64,000 nucleotides of DNA, taken from contig JAFRRW010000011.1 of assembly GCA_017427885.1 (NCBI GenBank), positions 525,008-589,007 on the forward strand, read 5' to 3'. Every line of letters begins with the position of its first letter. Within the stretch, counting starts at the first letter, position 1. Under the pieces are notes generated by a model. It had not been told where the DNA came from, made no database searches, and was given only the letters and a program-made list of their open reading frames with translations. Of the stretch, positions 33,851-42,138 are shown piece by piece. The translations under genes were made by a program, and so were the position numbers. The DNA is from Bacteroidales bacterium. GTDB taxonomy: Bacteria > Bacteroidota > Bacteroidia > Bacteroidales > UBA932.

Positions 33851-34924
33851 CTATAATTGGCTAAGCAGTTCTTTTTTCTTGGCCTCAAAATCTTCTTGGG
33901 AAATAAGCCCCATGTCTAGAAGTTCCTTGGCTTGTTTCAGTTTTTCCATAATGGTATTGCTGCCTGTGGGGGCGACAGGCGGTGTCTGTACATTCTGGGG
34001 AGCGCCCTGCAGGGTTTGCTGGCCAAGATTGCCCAGGATGCCGCCAGCCGCTACGCCCATACCGATTCCGGCTCCTGCTGAAGTGAGGGCTCCCGCTCCT
34101 GGATTCTGCGCAACGGTCTTAAGAATGTCCACTTGCTGCTGGGCCGCCCAGTTGGCTCCCAGGTAGTTCATCCTTGCCCGATCGGTAATCATCTTCTGAA
34201 TCTCGGGATCCTCTGAAGTAACTTTACAGGACGCTACCGAGAATGCATCCAGCGCAAGGCCATACTCTTCCACGATCTTCGCAACGTGTGGTTGGATGAA
34301 GCGAGCCATGTCGACGACGTTGCGGACTGTTTCAAAGATGACTTTTCCGTCAGCTTTGAGGGCATCAAGAGTCTGGCTTAATGTATTTACGATATGCATC
34401 TGGAATTGGTTGGCGAAATACTTGTTCAGGCCCTCCTGTGTTTCATATGGGATATTGTTTCCGATGAGCTTGGATAAGAATTTTGCACTGTCGTCAACGT
34501 GGATTTTATAGGCCCCGTATGACTTTACCTGCAGATTTCCGAAGGTGTCATCATAATACTGAATGGGCGACATCGTCCCCCATTCAATCTCCTGGCTATG
34601 GGCCGTTCGGACGAAGTAAACAACACAGTTGAAAGAACTTACACCACCGGAAAAAGCATTCCTCAGACGACTGATGACCGGATAGTTCTGCGTGTCCAGT
34701 TTGTAAGTTCCATTTGAAAAAACCTGTTCAATGATACCGCCTTTCACGAAAAGGGCTTCTTCGCCCGGCATCACGATAAGGGTCGAGTTGGTATTGAAAT
34801 CCTCTTCCGGCTGCCGCCAGATCAAGAGATTACCGTCTCCGGAATTCTTGATTATGTCCACCCAGTGTTTCTTCCCGCCAATATATGCGGATTCGTTCGG
34901 GTTTCTGTTGTTGAAAAGTCCCAT
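33851..34924 (-). CDS. SPFH-domain protein with C-terminal SHOCT motif
   Basis: The 357-residue protein belongs to the virion-core/YdjI-type SPFH (band 7) group. The SPFH domain spans about residues 25-260 (LIVMPGEEALFVKGGIIEQVFSNG-type opening, then VKSYGAYKIHVDD). A Gly/Ala/Gln-rich segment near residues 275-320 follows, and the tail is a SHOCT motif (LKQAKELLDMGLISQEDFEAKKKEL). No signal or membrane anchor is evident; such proteins are soluble or attach peripherally and oligomerise through SHOCT-like helices. In other bacteria this group often lies near zinc-ribbon proteins, as it does here. Its role is unknown. Confidence 0.88.
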   Translation of the reverse strand: MGLFNNRNPNESAYIGGKKHWVDIIKNSGDGNLLIWRQPEEDFNTNSTLIVMPGEEALFVKGGIIEQVFSNGTYKLDTQNYPVISRLRNAFSGGVSSFNCVVYFVRTAHSQEIEWGTMSPIQYYDDTFGNLQVKSYGAYKIHVDDSAKFLSKLIGNNIPYETQEGLNKYFANQFQMHIVNTLSQTLDALKADGKVIFETVRNVVDMARFIQPHVAKIVEEYGLALDAFSVASCKVTSEDPEIQKMITDRARMNYLGANWAAQQQVDILKTVAQNPGAGALTSAGAGIGMGVAAGGILGNLGQQTLQGAPQNVQTPPVAPTGSNTIMEKLKQAKELLDMGLISQEDFEAKKKELLSQL

Positions 34925-34938
34925 GATATTGTAGATTA

Positions 34939-37161
34939 TTATTTTGACAAATAACGTTCGAGATCCTTGGGGGTGATGGTTCTCTTAATGCCCTGGATGA
35001 CAACCTCGGCTTTCCCCTCCTCAAAAGGTCCGGCCTTATCAAAGATAGCCTGAGTAATCTCCCCATTGCCGAGATAACCATAATAAGTTTCAAGATAGGA
35101 ATAACAGTAATACCCTGCTTCATCAGGAAAGTCAGAGAGAATTTTGAAGTCTCCAACTAACTGATTTTCTTTAAGGAGAGTTGTTCCCCCTGCGGGATCA
35201 AACACAAACAAAATCCAGGAAGAAGGGTGATAGTAATTATTGGCAACGGCAAGAATCGCCCCGTCTCCCCAGGAATCCTCACGATACTTTAGGATAGGGA
35301 TACTGATACCGGGGCCGACAGGACATATTTTTGCCAGTTCATTTTTACCTTGTTTCCCAGCCATGGCGATAAAGGAATCCCCATACTCAGAGAGAGCATC
35401 CCATCTGTTCCAGCCCTCGATAAGAGGGACCATATCATCAGTGTACGAGAGGGTCCCGTCCTTTGTAAAACAGATAGCTTGATCCGCTCCCATGGCGTTA
35501 CCTGCTTCATAGGCGTCACCATAAGGTCCTACTCCGAATACACGGATGTCATCCTTGCATACGACTGCGGCATATGGCAGGAAATCGGCAGAATATGTCC
35601 CAAGAATACGGCCTTGGCTATCCCTCAACGTAGTATTGTAGATGCGGTTGTCATTGTGTTGGGATTTTTCTCCCTTATCTTCGGTGGCGAAGATTCTTCC
35701 GTTTTTTAGGAGCAGCAAGCAAAAACTATCCTGGCTTACCGGATGCTCGGGAGAATTGACATCTCCGTCTTCACACCAGCGTGAAACAACACGGTCGCTA
35801 CCGTCCAATAGAACATACCAACGCTGAACGAAATAGGACTGATACGGACCATCAATGAACATATTGACAGCAAAGAGCGTGTACTCATCAACCCAACCGC
35901 CTAGATAGAAAACGAAAGAGAGGCTCTTCCAATCGTGTAACAAATCTGTCCCTCGCTTCCTGTCAAAAGCCGAGACTCGGGAAGTATTGATTGTTTTGAA
36001 CAGGGAAGACAGGACATTCCTGATATTTGGACCACCGTCACTGGCCAGGTATATAATAATGTCATCCGGTCGGGTATGACTGATCGAACCAGAGCACGAA
36101 ACAATCTCACCGGACTTGTTCATGACAACGGAGCCTTTGGGCTCGGTGTCGACAAACCAGATACCATCACCGGTTTTTTTAACATCCCCCAAAGAATGAA
36201 AGATGTCAATGTCTCTCGTTGTAGAAGGAGGTAACTGCCACGAGCGGCCCGCCTCCCCTTTCATTGATGCCGGCAATATCTTATCGCTTAGATAACTGCT
36301 TTGGGATTTGCGAAGTTCCTTTTCGTATTCGAGTGCCGACAAGCAACGGCCGTCGGAAAACAGCAACCACGGTTCCCCGTCTCGGAGGAATTTCATCACG
36401 TCACCAGTAAAGAGTGGCGGATTTTGAAACAGGAAATCGGTAAGCCTTTTCCCGTCAGGTTGAAAAACAGCATACAGTCCGTCCCGTTGGGCATATAGAA
36501 GGGAATTTTTCCCACCAGGGACAATGTCATCAAACTCAATTGGCAGGATAGGAGACAGATCGATTGCATTGAGAATGCCCTGTTTATCTGTTGTCCTGAC
36601 TCTCCATGCCTTGGCGTTGAAGACGATAGGTTTCTCTGAGAATACCGGAGAAATGAGGATACTGCCGTCTTTGCCTACAGCACCCCACAAACCGTCCTGG
36701 CAGAACCAGGCATAATCCCTATTGGAGAAAGGTTCCAATTCGTCCAGATCATCCGTAACGACAGATCCTTCCAAATTAATGAACCCCTTTTTCCCGTTCA
36801 GGGAGAAATAAACGACTCCGTCTTCCAAACCGGAAAGAGAATCATAGACAGGAGGGATGAAATACAAAGCGTCCCGCTGGAGATATCCGACTTTGTCACC
36901 TACGGAAACCATTGCAAGAATCCTATTTGCAGTGCTCTTGTCTTTTCTAAAGGGTTCCGCCGCATCAAATACAGGCTTGATGATGAAATCCTCTTTCTCG
37001 TTGACATATCCCCAAAGATCTTTTTTGTTGGACTGAGGGGTTATTTCTGAAATGAGATCTTTCTCTTTCAGTTGTTTAAGTTTCGGGTATGGAGGATTCT
37101 TCTCCTGTCCGAAAGAGGAGAAACCAATCAAAACGGTAAAGAGTAACAGGATCTTCTTCAT
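34939..37161 (-). CDS. Large exported WG-repeat protein
   Basis: The 740-residue product has a signal peptide (MKKILLLFTVLIGFSSFG). It then shows many WG-type repeats of the form GY/LWGYVNEKEDFIIKPVFD (near residue 44), GKKGFINLEG, DGLWGAVGKDGSILISPVF and DGLYAVFQPDG. Such repeats build beta-propeller or beta-strand stacks that bind proteins or surfaces; many Bacteroidota envelope proteins have them. The C-terminal half is divergent and also beta-rich. The ATG at 37161 is preferred over one at 37176 because the signal peptide starts there. It is the only clearly exported large protein of the operon, so it is likely the surface-facing part. Confidence 0.8.
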   Translation of the reverse strand: MKKILLLFTVLIGFSSFGQEKNPPYPKLKQLKEKDLISEITPQSNKKDLWGYVNEKEDFIIKPVFDAAEPFRKDKSTANRILAMVSVGDKVGYLQRDALYFIPPVYDSLSGLEDGVVYFSLNGKKGFINLEGSVVTDDLDELEPFSNRDYAWFCQDGLWGAVGKDGSILISPVFSEKPIVFNAKAWRVRTTDKQGILNAIDLSPILPIEFDDIVPGGKNSLLYAQRDGLYAVFQPDGKRLTDFLFQNPPLFTGDVMKFLRDGEPWLLFSDGRCLSALEYEKELRKSQSSYLSDKILPASMKGEAGRSWQLPPSTTRDIDIFHSLGDVKKTGDGIWFVDTEPKGSVVMNKSGEIVSCSGSISHTRPDDIIIYLASDGGPNIRNVLSSLFKTINTSRVSAFDRKRGTDLLHDWKSLSFVFYLGGWVDEYTLFAVNMFIDGPYQSYFVQRWYVLLDGSDRVVSRWCEDGDVNSPEHPVSQDSFCLLLLKNGRIFATEDKGEKSQHNDNRIYNTTLRDSQGRILGTYSADFLPYAAVVCKDDIRVFGVGPYGDAYEAGNAMGADQAICFTKDGTLSYTDDMVPLIEGWNRWDALSEYGDSFIAMAGKQGKNELAKICPVGPGISIPILKYREDSWGDGAILAVANNYYHPSSWILFVFDPAGGTTLLKENQLVGDFKILSDFPDEAGYYCYSYLETYYGYLGNGEITQAIFDKAGPFEEGKAEVVIQGIKRTITPKDLERYLSK

Positions 37162-37165
37162 GAAA

Positions 37166-37576
37166 CTAAGGTTCATCTATGATGTAGGATCTACCGCGGC
37201 AAGTCCTCGTAAGTCGGATGTATATTTTCCGGAGGGCAGTATAAACATTATATTTCTGTAAACATGCTATGGCATATTCTGAGCATGTCGGTTTACATAT
37301 ACATTTTCTGCGCATTTTTTCCGGGGCATAGTGCTGATAAGCTTCAATGCATAGAATCATGCCCTTTTTTATGTCAATGAAGAGAAGGAGAATCCAGATC
37401 AAAAGAAAGGGCCCCCAGAACCTATGCCAAAAAAACAGCGTTACCAACCCTGAAAGGCAGGCAAAGAGGCCTCTGGCCAGAATAAAAAAAACAATATTCC
37501 AGAAACTTGTCTGCGGCCTGGTTAGAGGACGTTTTTCGCAATAATCCCGTACTAACGCCTCTTCTTCACGTGTCAT
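37166..37576 (-). CDS. YidD-like membrane protein, divergent
   Basis: The 136-residue protein has two membrane segments (about residues 24-46 and 50-72). Its C-terminal part carries CKPTCSEYAIACLQKYN, the invariant YidD core (C-x-PTCS-x-YA). Canonical YidD continues with a conserved HPWHPGGYDPVP tail; here the tail is LTRTCRGRSYIIDEP. The N-terminal extra membrane part is also unusual. YidD helps YidC insert membrane proteins. A divergent copy inside this operon may serve its own membrane proteins. It overlaps the next upstream gene by 4 bases. Confidence 0.75.
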   Translation of the reverse strand: MTREEEALVRDYCEKRPLTRPQTSFWNIVFFILARGLFACLSGLVTLFFWHRFWGPFLLIWILLLFIDIKKGMILCIEAYQHYAPEKMRRKCICKPTCSEYAIACLQKYNVYTALRKIYIRLTRTCRGRSYIIDEP

Positions 37577-38178
37577 CCCTGTTTAATTTTCTTCTCGCGA
37601 AGCTTCTGCTTCATCCCTTCTATGGCAGCCAGATTGCGTTCCGTCATGTCAAGATATACCGTCTTCGTTTCTTCCGGAACTACGATGGAAAAAGCGACTT
37701 GCTTTATTTCTCCCCATAAAGTTTCTTTCGTAGTATAGAAATTCACGACATCCTCATAGAAGAATTCATCCGTCATTGCCCAACTAGCATTGCAATCCAT
37801 ACAGAATATTTCACGGTAGAAATAAATCTCATGATCGCTGAAAAATATCCAAGTTACCTGATATGCGGAAGACCGCCACTCCTTATCTTTACCTTGAACA
37901 GACAGAATCTGTACCCCATTAACCGGGATGGAATATGAATAACTATGTAAACAAATCGGAGGAATCTCCTGTACCTGACTCTCATCTATTCCCAACACCT
38001 CCAATGCTTTTTCTTTGTTAAAGGAAGACTGGACCTTGGTCGCGACCATCATTTCATACTGTTCGTCAGAGATGGTCTCTTTCCCAAGACAGCCGCCTTT
38101 ATTGGTAAAATACTCAACGACTTTTTGCCCCGTTTCTCCCGAAGGGACGTTAGTATAGACAATATTGTTATTACTCAT
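37573..38178 (-). CDS. Soluble protein of unknown function
   Basis: The 201-residue protein has no signal peptide or membrane segment. It appears mixed alpha/beta with a CMDCNASW element near residue 131 and a basic helical tail (GMKQKLREKKIKQG). The region SYSYSIPVNGVQILSVQGKDKEWRSSAYQVTWIFFSDHE looks like beta strands of a PH-like or lipocalin-like fold, which is only a guess. It overlaps both neighbours by 4 and 8 bases, so it is obligatorily part of the operon. I recognise no family. Confidence 0.7.
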   Translation of the reverse strand: MSNNNIVYTNVPSGETGQKVVEYFTNKGGCLGKETISDEQYEMMVATKVQSSFNKEKALEVLGIDESQVQEIPPICLHSYSYSIPVNGVQILSVQGKDKEWRSSAYQVTWIFFSDHEIYFYREIFCMDCNASWAMTDEFFYEDVVNFYTTKETLWGEIKQVAFSIVVPEETKTVYLDMTERNLAAIEGMKQKLREKKIKQG

Positions 38179-39274
38179 GATTCTTAATGTTGATTAATTG
38201 AAGTATGGATTTTTCCTTGTTGATATACAGTTCGTGTCCCTTGAATAACACTTTAAAATAGTCTCCTTCTTCGCCAATGCAGGGAAGGACTTCTCCTTCT
38301 TCCGGGCAAAGGGCGACACCTTTGTCATCCTTAAAGATTCCGAACTCATCAGGATCAGGCCCCAGTCGCAAACGATGTTTTTTGACCCTGACGCTGTCCG
38401 GCCAGGTCTTGATAACCTCGGGTTCGACAGGAGGGGTTGGCTCCGTCTCTTTTTCTTTCTTCTTGAGTCGTTCCAGGAAAGAAGGCTTTTGTTTTGAATC
38501 CTTTGTGGCAACGGAATCCGGAGGCAGGGTGGGCTTGTTTGCCGGAGTTTCAAGCCGGGGCGACTCTTCCCGGGGAAGTTTTCTGAGAGCCTCCTTCTCG
38601 AAAGAAAGGGGTCCGTGGTCTTCAGGTAAGATTATCACCTTCATCCCCACAAATGCGTAATTGTCGTGCAGGTGTATGATGTCTTCGTCCAGAAGCCGGA
38701 TACAGCCTTCGCTCCCGCGGCCTACTTTCAGTGATTCCCTGTTGTTCGTGCTTCCGTGGATTCCGATACCGGAGTGTCCGGGAACGGCCAGACGCATGAA
38801 CCAGTGCCCGTATGCAGGGATCGAACCCCTTCCGTCTCCGAAATCGTGATGCCAGTCCGACGCGTCCTGAATCTGTGTGATGGAGAAAGGCGGGCCCGGA
38901 TAGGATTCGGGTGTCTTGTTGTCTCCCCGGACCTGTTTCTGCCCCCGGTTTTTAGCAACACAAGCCGGATATGAGGCCAGCAGGAGCGTGTCTTTCCCCT
39001 GGACTTCATAGACGTTCAGGTGCTCCGGGTGGACTTTGGATATGACGATGAAACACTTGTTCCTGTCCCTGGCAGGAGCGATGACCCTTTTGACGGGGAT
39101 ACCGTCCTTGTCAAGGTCAAAAGTGAAGTCGGTGATCGAAGGATCTGTATTTCGGATTTCCGAAACGGATTCATCGAGTTTCGCCGGGTCATCTTTCTTC
39201 TCGCGGCTGCAACCTCCGCAAGAGGTCATAGGAGCCAGAAAAAGAATAGAGAACAAAATAGAAATCAGTCTCAT
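38171..39274 (-). CDS. L,D-transpeptidase lipoprotein with C-terminal SH3-like domain
   Basis: The 367-residue lipoprotein begins MRLISILFSILFLAPMTSC (Cys19). The YkuD catalytic domain shows HGSTNNRESLKVGRGSEGCIRLLDED near residues 186-211, with the nucleophilic Cys in SEGCIR and the upstream HGS motif. After a Pro/Glu/Lys-rich linker (residues ~235-300) comes an SH3b-like domain (DDKGVALCPEEGEVLPCIGEEGDYFKV-type). It probably forms 3-3 cross-links or attaches a protein to peptidoglycan. The gene overlaps both neighbours. The upstream frame to 39307 only adds residues before the lipoprotein signal. Confidence 0.85.
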   Translation of the reverse strand: MRLISILFSILFLAPMTSCGGCSREKKDDPAKLDESVSEIRNTDPSITDFTFDLDKDGIPVKRVIAPARDRNKCFIVISKVHPEHLNVYEVQGKDTLLLASYPACVAKNRGQKQVRGDNKTPESYPGPPFSITQIQDASDWHHDFGDGRGSIPAYGHWFMRLAVPGHSGIGIHGSTNNRESLKVGRGSEGCIRLLDEDIIHLHDNYAFVGMKVIILPEDHGPLSFEKEALRKLPREESPRLETPANKPTLPPDSVATKDSKQKPSFLERLKKKEKETEPTPPVEPEVIKTWPDSVRVKKHRLRLGPDPDEFGIFKDDKGVALCPEEGEVLPCIGEEGDYFKVLFKGHELYINKEKSILQLINIKNHE

Positions 39275-40551
39275 TGTACAAGAGAAGTATAATCCTTCGA
39301 TATCCAAACCTCTTCGCCGTTATAGCGAACCTTGTAGAAATCAGAGGCTTCGCCTACGTATTCAAGATAATCTCCTTTGTTAGGATGAACGTTATTACCG
39401 TAAAAGTCCGTTACGATCTCAGCCTCAAGGCTGGGTCCCCTGCGCAGGCGTACGTTCACGCCGGTCACGACGACGGACCTGGCGAACTGGGAAGAAGACA
39501 ACCCAGCAGCAGACACCGCGGCCTTGACACTTTTGGCAAGTTCCCCTATGTTGGTCCCATACTGGGCATCGTTCTTCTCAAAGACGGATTTTGCTTTTGC
39601 TTCATCGAACGATACAGCCTGGTTATATAGCCAGGCGCATCTGCTCTTCGTGACAGGGTCTTCATCAGATTTCGCGATGGCCGCGTAAAGTGAAGCAAGG
39701 GCACACTTGTGTTCGAAAGTCAGGGAGGAAGGATCCTCATAGATCTTTTCGCAAATCTTTTTAGCATCCCCCAGTTTCCCTTTGTCGAAAAGCTTCTGAG
39801 CCTTGGAAAGGCGAAGTGTCACGATATCATCAGGATAGTCTTTTTCTAAATTTTCGAGGGTTTGAGGATCGGGCAATTGGCTATTGTAAGCTATAAGTAC
39901 GTCACCGGAACTTTCATATTCGGATTCGTGCTCAATAACGTTGCTGAGGATATCCCAATAGCGTTTCTGGGCCGTTTCGCTAATTGTTTTGTCCTTATAA
40001 TTAGACAACAGATGATAATCCTTGGTTAACTTGCTAATCTGCCTGGCATTCAACGGCTTTTGTCTCTTGAAAATTTTCTCGCATTCAGCAAAGGCGGAGG
40101 GATAATTCTGAGTGGCAATAAAAGAGTCGGCCCGCTGTAAACGCTCGTCCACAGGCCGGTTTGTCAGCCTGAAAGCAAGAAACGCCCCAAGGATGAGGAG
40201 AACAGCAGCGGCAATTGAAAAAACCCGCACAAGTAAGGCTTTCTGCTTTTTCCGGATCAGTGCTTCTTCTTCTGCCTTGATGCGGGCTCGTTCTTCCGGA
40301 GTCATCCGTGCAAGCCGTTCCGCTTCCGCTCTGGCGGCGGCTTCCTCCGCCTCCCGCTTTTCTTTCAACTCTTGCTCTTTCCTGGCCTGTTCCTCTGCTT
40401 CTCTTTGTTCTCTTTCTTGTTTTTCTTTTTCCTCCCTTTCCTGAGTCTCCCTTACTTCTTTACCTGCAGCAAGTTCGGCACCACAAGAAGGACAGGTCCT
40501 CCATTTTTGTGAGACAGGGGCTCCGCAATGGGGACAACTTCCTAAAGCCAT
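39271..40551 (-). CDS. Zinc-ribbon, coiled-coil, membrane and SH3b protein (first gene of the operon)
   Basis: The 426-residue protein has, in order: a zinc ribbon CPHCGAPVSQKWRTCPSCG (residues 5-23) in the cytoplasm; a very charged Glu/Arg coiled coil (residues ~30-100); one membrane segment near residues 105-127 (AAAVLLILGAFLAF); a helical TPR-like extracytoplasmic region (residues ~130-340); and a C-terminal SH3b domain (VRLRRGPSLEAEIV...VGEASDFYKVRYNGEEVWISKD). It thus joins cytoplasm to cell wall. Its SH3b end resembles that of the transpeptidase next to it. It opens the operon, 134 bases from the promoter, and overlaps the transpeptidase gene by 4 bases. Confidence 0.8.
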   Translation of the reverse strand: MALGSCPHCGAPVSQKWRTCPSCGAELAAGKEVRETQEREEKEKQEREQREAEEQARKEQELKEKREAEEAAARAEAERLARMTPEERARIKAEEEALIRKKQKALLVRVFSIAAAVLLILGAFLAFRLTNRPVDERLQRADSFIATQNYPSAFAECEKIFKRQKPLNARQISKLTKDYHLLSNYKDKTISETAQKRYWDILSNVIEHESEYESSGDVLIAYNSQLPDPQTLENLEKDYPDDIVTLRLSKAQKLFDKGKLGDAKKICEKIYEDPSSLTFEHKCALASLYAAIAKSDEDPVTKSRCAWLYNQAVSFDEAKAKSVFEKNDAQYGTNIGELAKSVKAAVSAAGLSSSQFARSVVVTGVNVRLRRGPSLEAEIVTDFYGNNVHPNKGDYLEYVGEASDFYKVRYNGEEVWISKDYTSLVQ

Positions 40552-40618
40552 AATAGAAATAATTGTACGGGGACGGTATCACCCACGAATTAATTGGTTA
40601 TACAAAAGCGTTATACCG

Positions 40619-40644
40619 TTTCGTAAATCAAGGATTGTACGAAA
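40619..40644. repeat. Inverted repeat in the operon leader
   Basis: TTTCGTA and TACGAAA form a perfect 7-base inverted repeat around a 12-base loop, between the predicted promoter of the eight-gene operon and its first ATG. It could be a repressor site or a leader hairpin. No family operator was recognised. The rest of 40552-40775 holds no gene. Confidence 0.4.
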
Positions 40645-40685
40645 ACGCTCTCGTTAGTTATAGCGGCCATTTGGGAATGGCAATC

Positions 40686-40693
40686 CAAAGATA
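40686..40693 (-). promoter_or_regulatory. Promoter of the eight-gene envelope operon
   Basis: CAAAGATA on the plus strand gives TATCTTTG on the minus strand; GAAA at 40713-40716 gives TTTC at exactly 19 bases, one base off TTTG. The leader to ATG 40551 would be about 125 bases and contains an inverted repeat. Confidence 0.5.
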
Positions 40694-40775
40694 CTATTTT
40701 TCCGCCTTTTAAGAAAGCCAAGAGGCTGTTTTTTGAGAATGGCATATTGAAAATAGTCACGAAAAAAACGCTTGC

Positions 40776-42137
40776 TTACATTTCGAACTTCAGCGCTATC
40801 GGTTCCTGCGGGAGGCCGGCGGGCAGTTTCAGGGAGACCTTGCCGTCCTTGACGGTGGCGCGGACCTTCCTGCCGGTGTTGAGGATCGTCACCTTGCCGC
40901 GGGAAGGGAGGTTGCCGGTCCAGGCCAGTTCCGCCGGCAAGGTTTCACCGTCGGGGAGGGCGTAAACGGCGTAGAGCGTCCTGCCGTCCTTGGAGGCGTT
41001 GAACCAGATATTGCCGTCATTGTAGTTGTCCGTGATGCGGGTGCCGTAGAGGGACTCGCCGCAGCGCCGCAACCAGTCGCCGATCTCCTGCAGGATGACA
41101 ACGGCCTTTTCTTCGATGATCCCTTCAGGAGTCGGACCCACGCCGAGGACCATGCAGCCGCCCTTCGCCGTGATTTCGGCCAGGGTGCCGATAATGCGTC
41201 GGGCGCTTTTGAAGCGCGGGTTCGGAGTCCATCCCCAGTCGGTGCCGAGGGTCATGCAGGACTCCCAGGGATATTTGAGCTGGGTGGCCGGGACGGACTG
41301 TTCCGGCGTGCGGTAGTTCTCGTTGGGCCCCTGGATGGTGCGGTCCACGCAGATGAGGCCCGGACTTACCCTGCGAGCCTCCGGAAGGACATCGTCCAGA
41401 CCCACCTGGTCGCCCCTTATCCAGCCGCCGTCCAGCCAGAGGATGTCCAGTTTCCCGTAACGGCCCCCGGTGATCTCTCCCAGCTGGTTCTTCGTGAAGG
41501 TCACGTATTTTTCCCACCAGTCCGGGTGCATTTCCGGTTTGTAGTTGATGCCGCGGCGGGGAGTGGCGTAGTAGGGGTTCCAGAACCATTCGCAGTGCCA
41601 GTCCGGCTTGGAGAAATAGGCGCCGATCATGAAACCCTTGGGCCTGAAGGCTTCGAAGACGTATTTCGCGATGTCTTTCTTGGGATTGTCGGCGAAGGGA
41701 CCTGCCTTGGCCACCGTGAAATCCGTATATTCCGAATCGAACATGCAGAACCCGTCGTGGTGCTTGGTAGTGAAGATAACATACTTCATCCCTGCGTCCG
41801 CGAACACGTCGGCCCATTGCTCCGGATTGAACCCGACGGGATTGAACTCCTTCGAAAGGCCCCAGTACCACTGTTTGTAGCCCTCATAGGTCGATCCTTC
41901 CGGCCGGACGATCCAGTCCTCGTTGCACAGGTTCCAGGATTCCACTATGCCGGGGACGCTGTAGATGCCCCAGTGGAGAAGGACTCCGAACTTGAGGTCC
42001 TGCCATTTGTCAAGTTTTTCCAGGACCGCCGGGTCTGATGGCCGGACATATCCCTCTGACGAATCGTTTCCCTGCCCGGTCAGGGAAAAGGCGGAGGCGA
42101 ACAGGAGGGATAATGCGGATATGAGGAAATTTTTCAT
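40776..42137 (-). CDS. GH29 alpha-L-fucosidase, exported
   Basis: The 453-residue protein removes alpha-linked fucose from glycans. It starts with a signal peptide (MKNFLISALSLLFASAF). GH29 motifs: FGVLLHWGIYSVPG near residue 43, YVIFTTKHHDGFCMFDS near 116, and GKLDILWLDGGW near residue 225 with the nucleophilic Asp in the LDGG context. C-terminal beta-sandwich is present. Length is normal. It is the last gene of a minus-strand run, 1 base after the phosphatase-like lipoprotein. The frame extension to 42167 is not used because it adds residues before the signal. Confidence 0.93.
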   Translation of the reverse strand: MKNFLISALSLLFASAFSLTGQGNDSSEGYVRPSDPAVLEKLDKWQDLKFGVLLHWGIYSVPGIVESWNLCNEDWIVRPEGSTYEGYKQWYWGLSKEFNPVGFNPEQWADVFADAGMKYVIFTTKHHDGFCMFDSEYTDFTVAKAGPFADNPKKDIAKYVFEAFRPKGFMIGAYFSKPDWHCEWFWNPYYATPRRGINYKPEMHPDWWEKYVTFTKNQLGEITGGRYGKLDILWLDGGWIRGDQVGLDDVLPEARRVSPGLICVDRTIQGPNENYRTPEQSVPATQLKYPWESCMTLGTDWGWTPNPRFKSARRIIGTLAEITAKGGCMVLGVGPTPEGIIEEKAVVILQEIGDWLRRCGESLYGTRITDNYNDGNIWFNASKDGRTLYAVYALPDGETLPAELAWTGNLPSRGKVTILNTGRKVRATVKDGKVSLKLPAGLPQEPIALKFEM

Positions 42138-42138
42138 A

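Noticed and set aside
40561-40680. CRISPR or phage-type repeat array in the operon leader
   Set aside because: Only single imperfect inverted repeats; no regular spacing or repeated unit.
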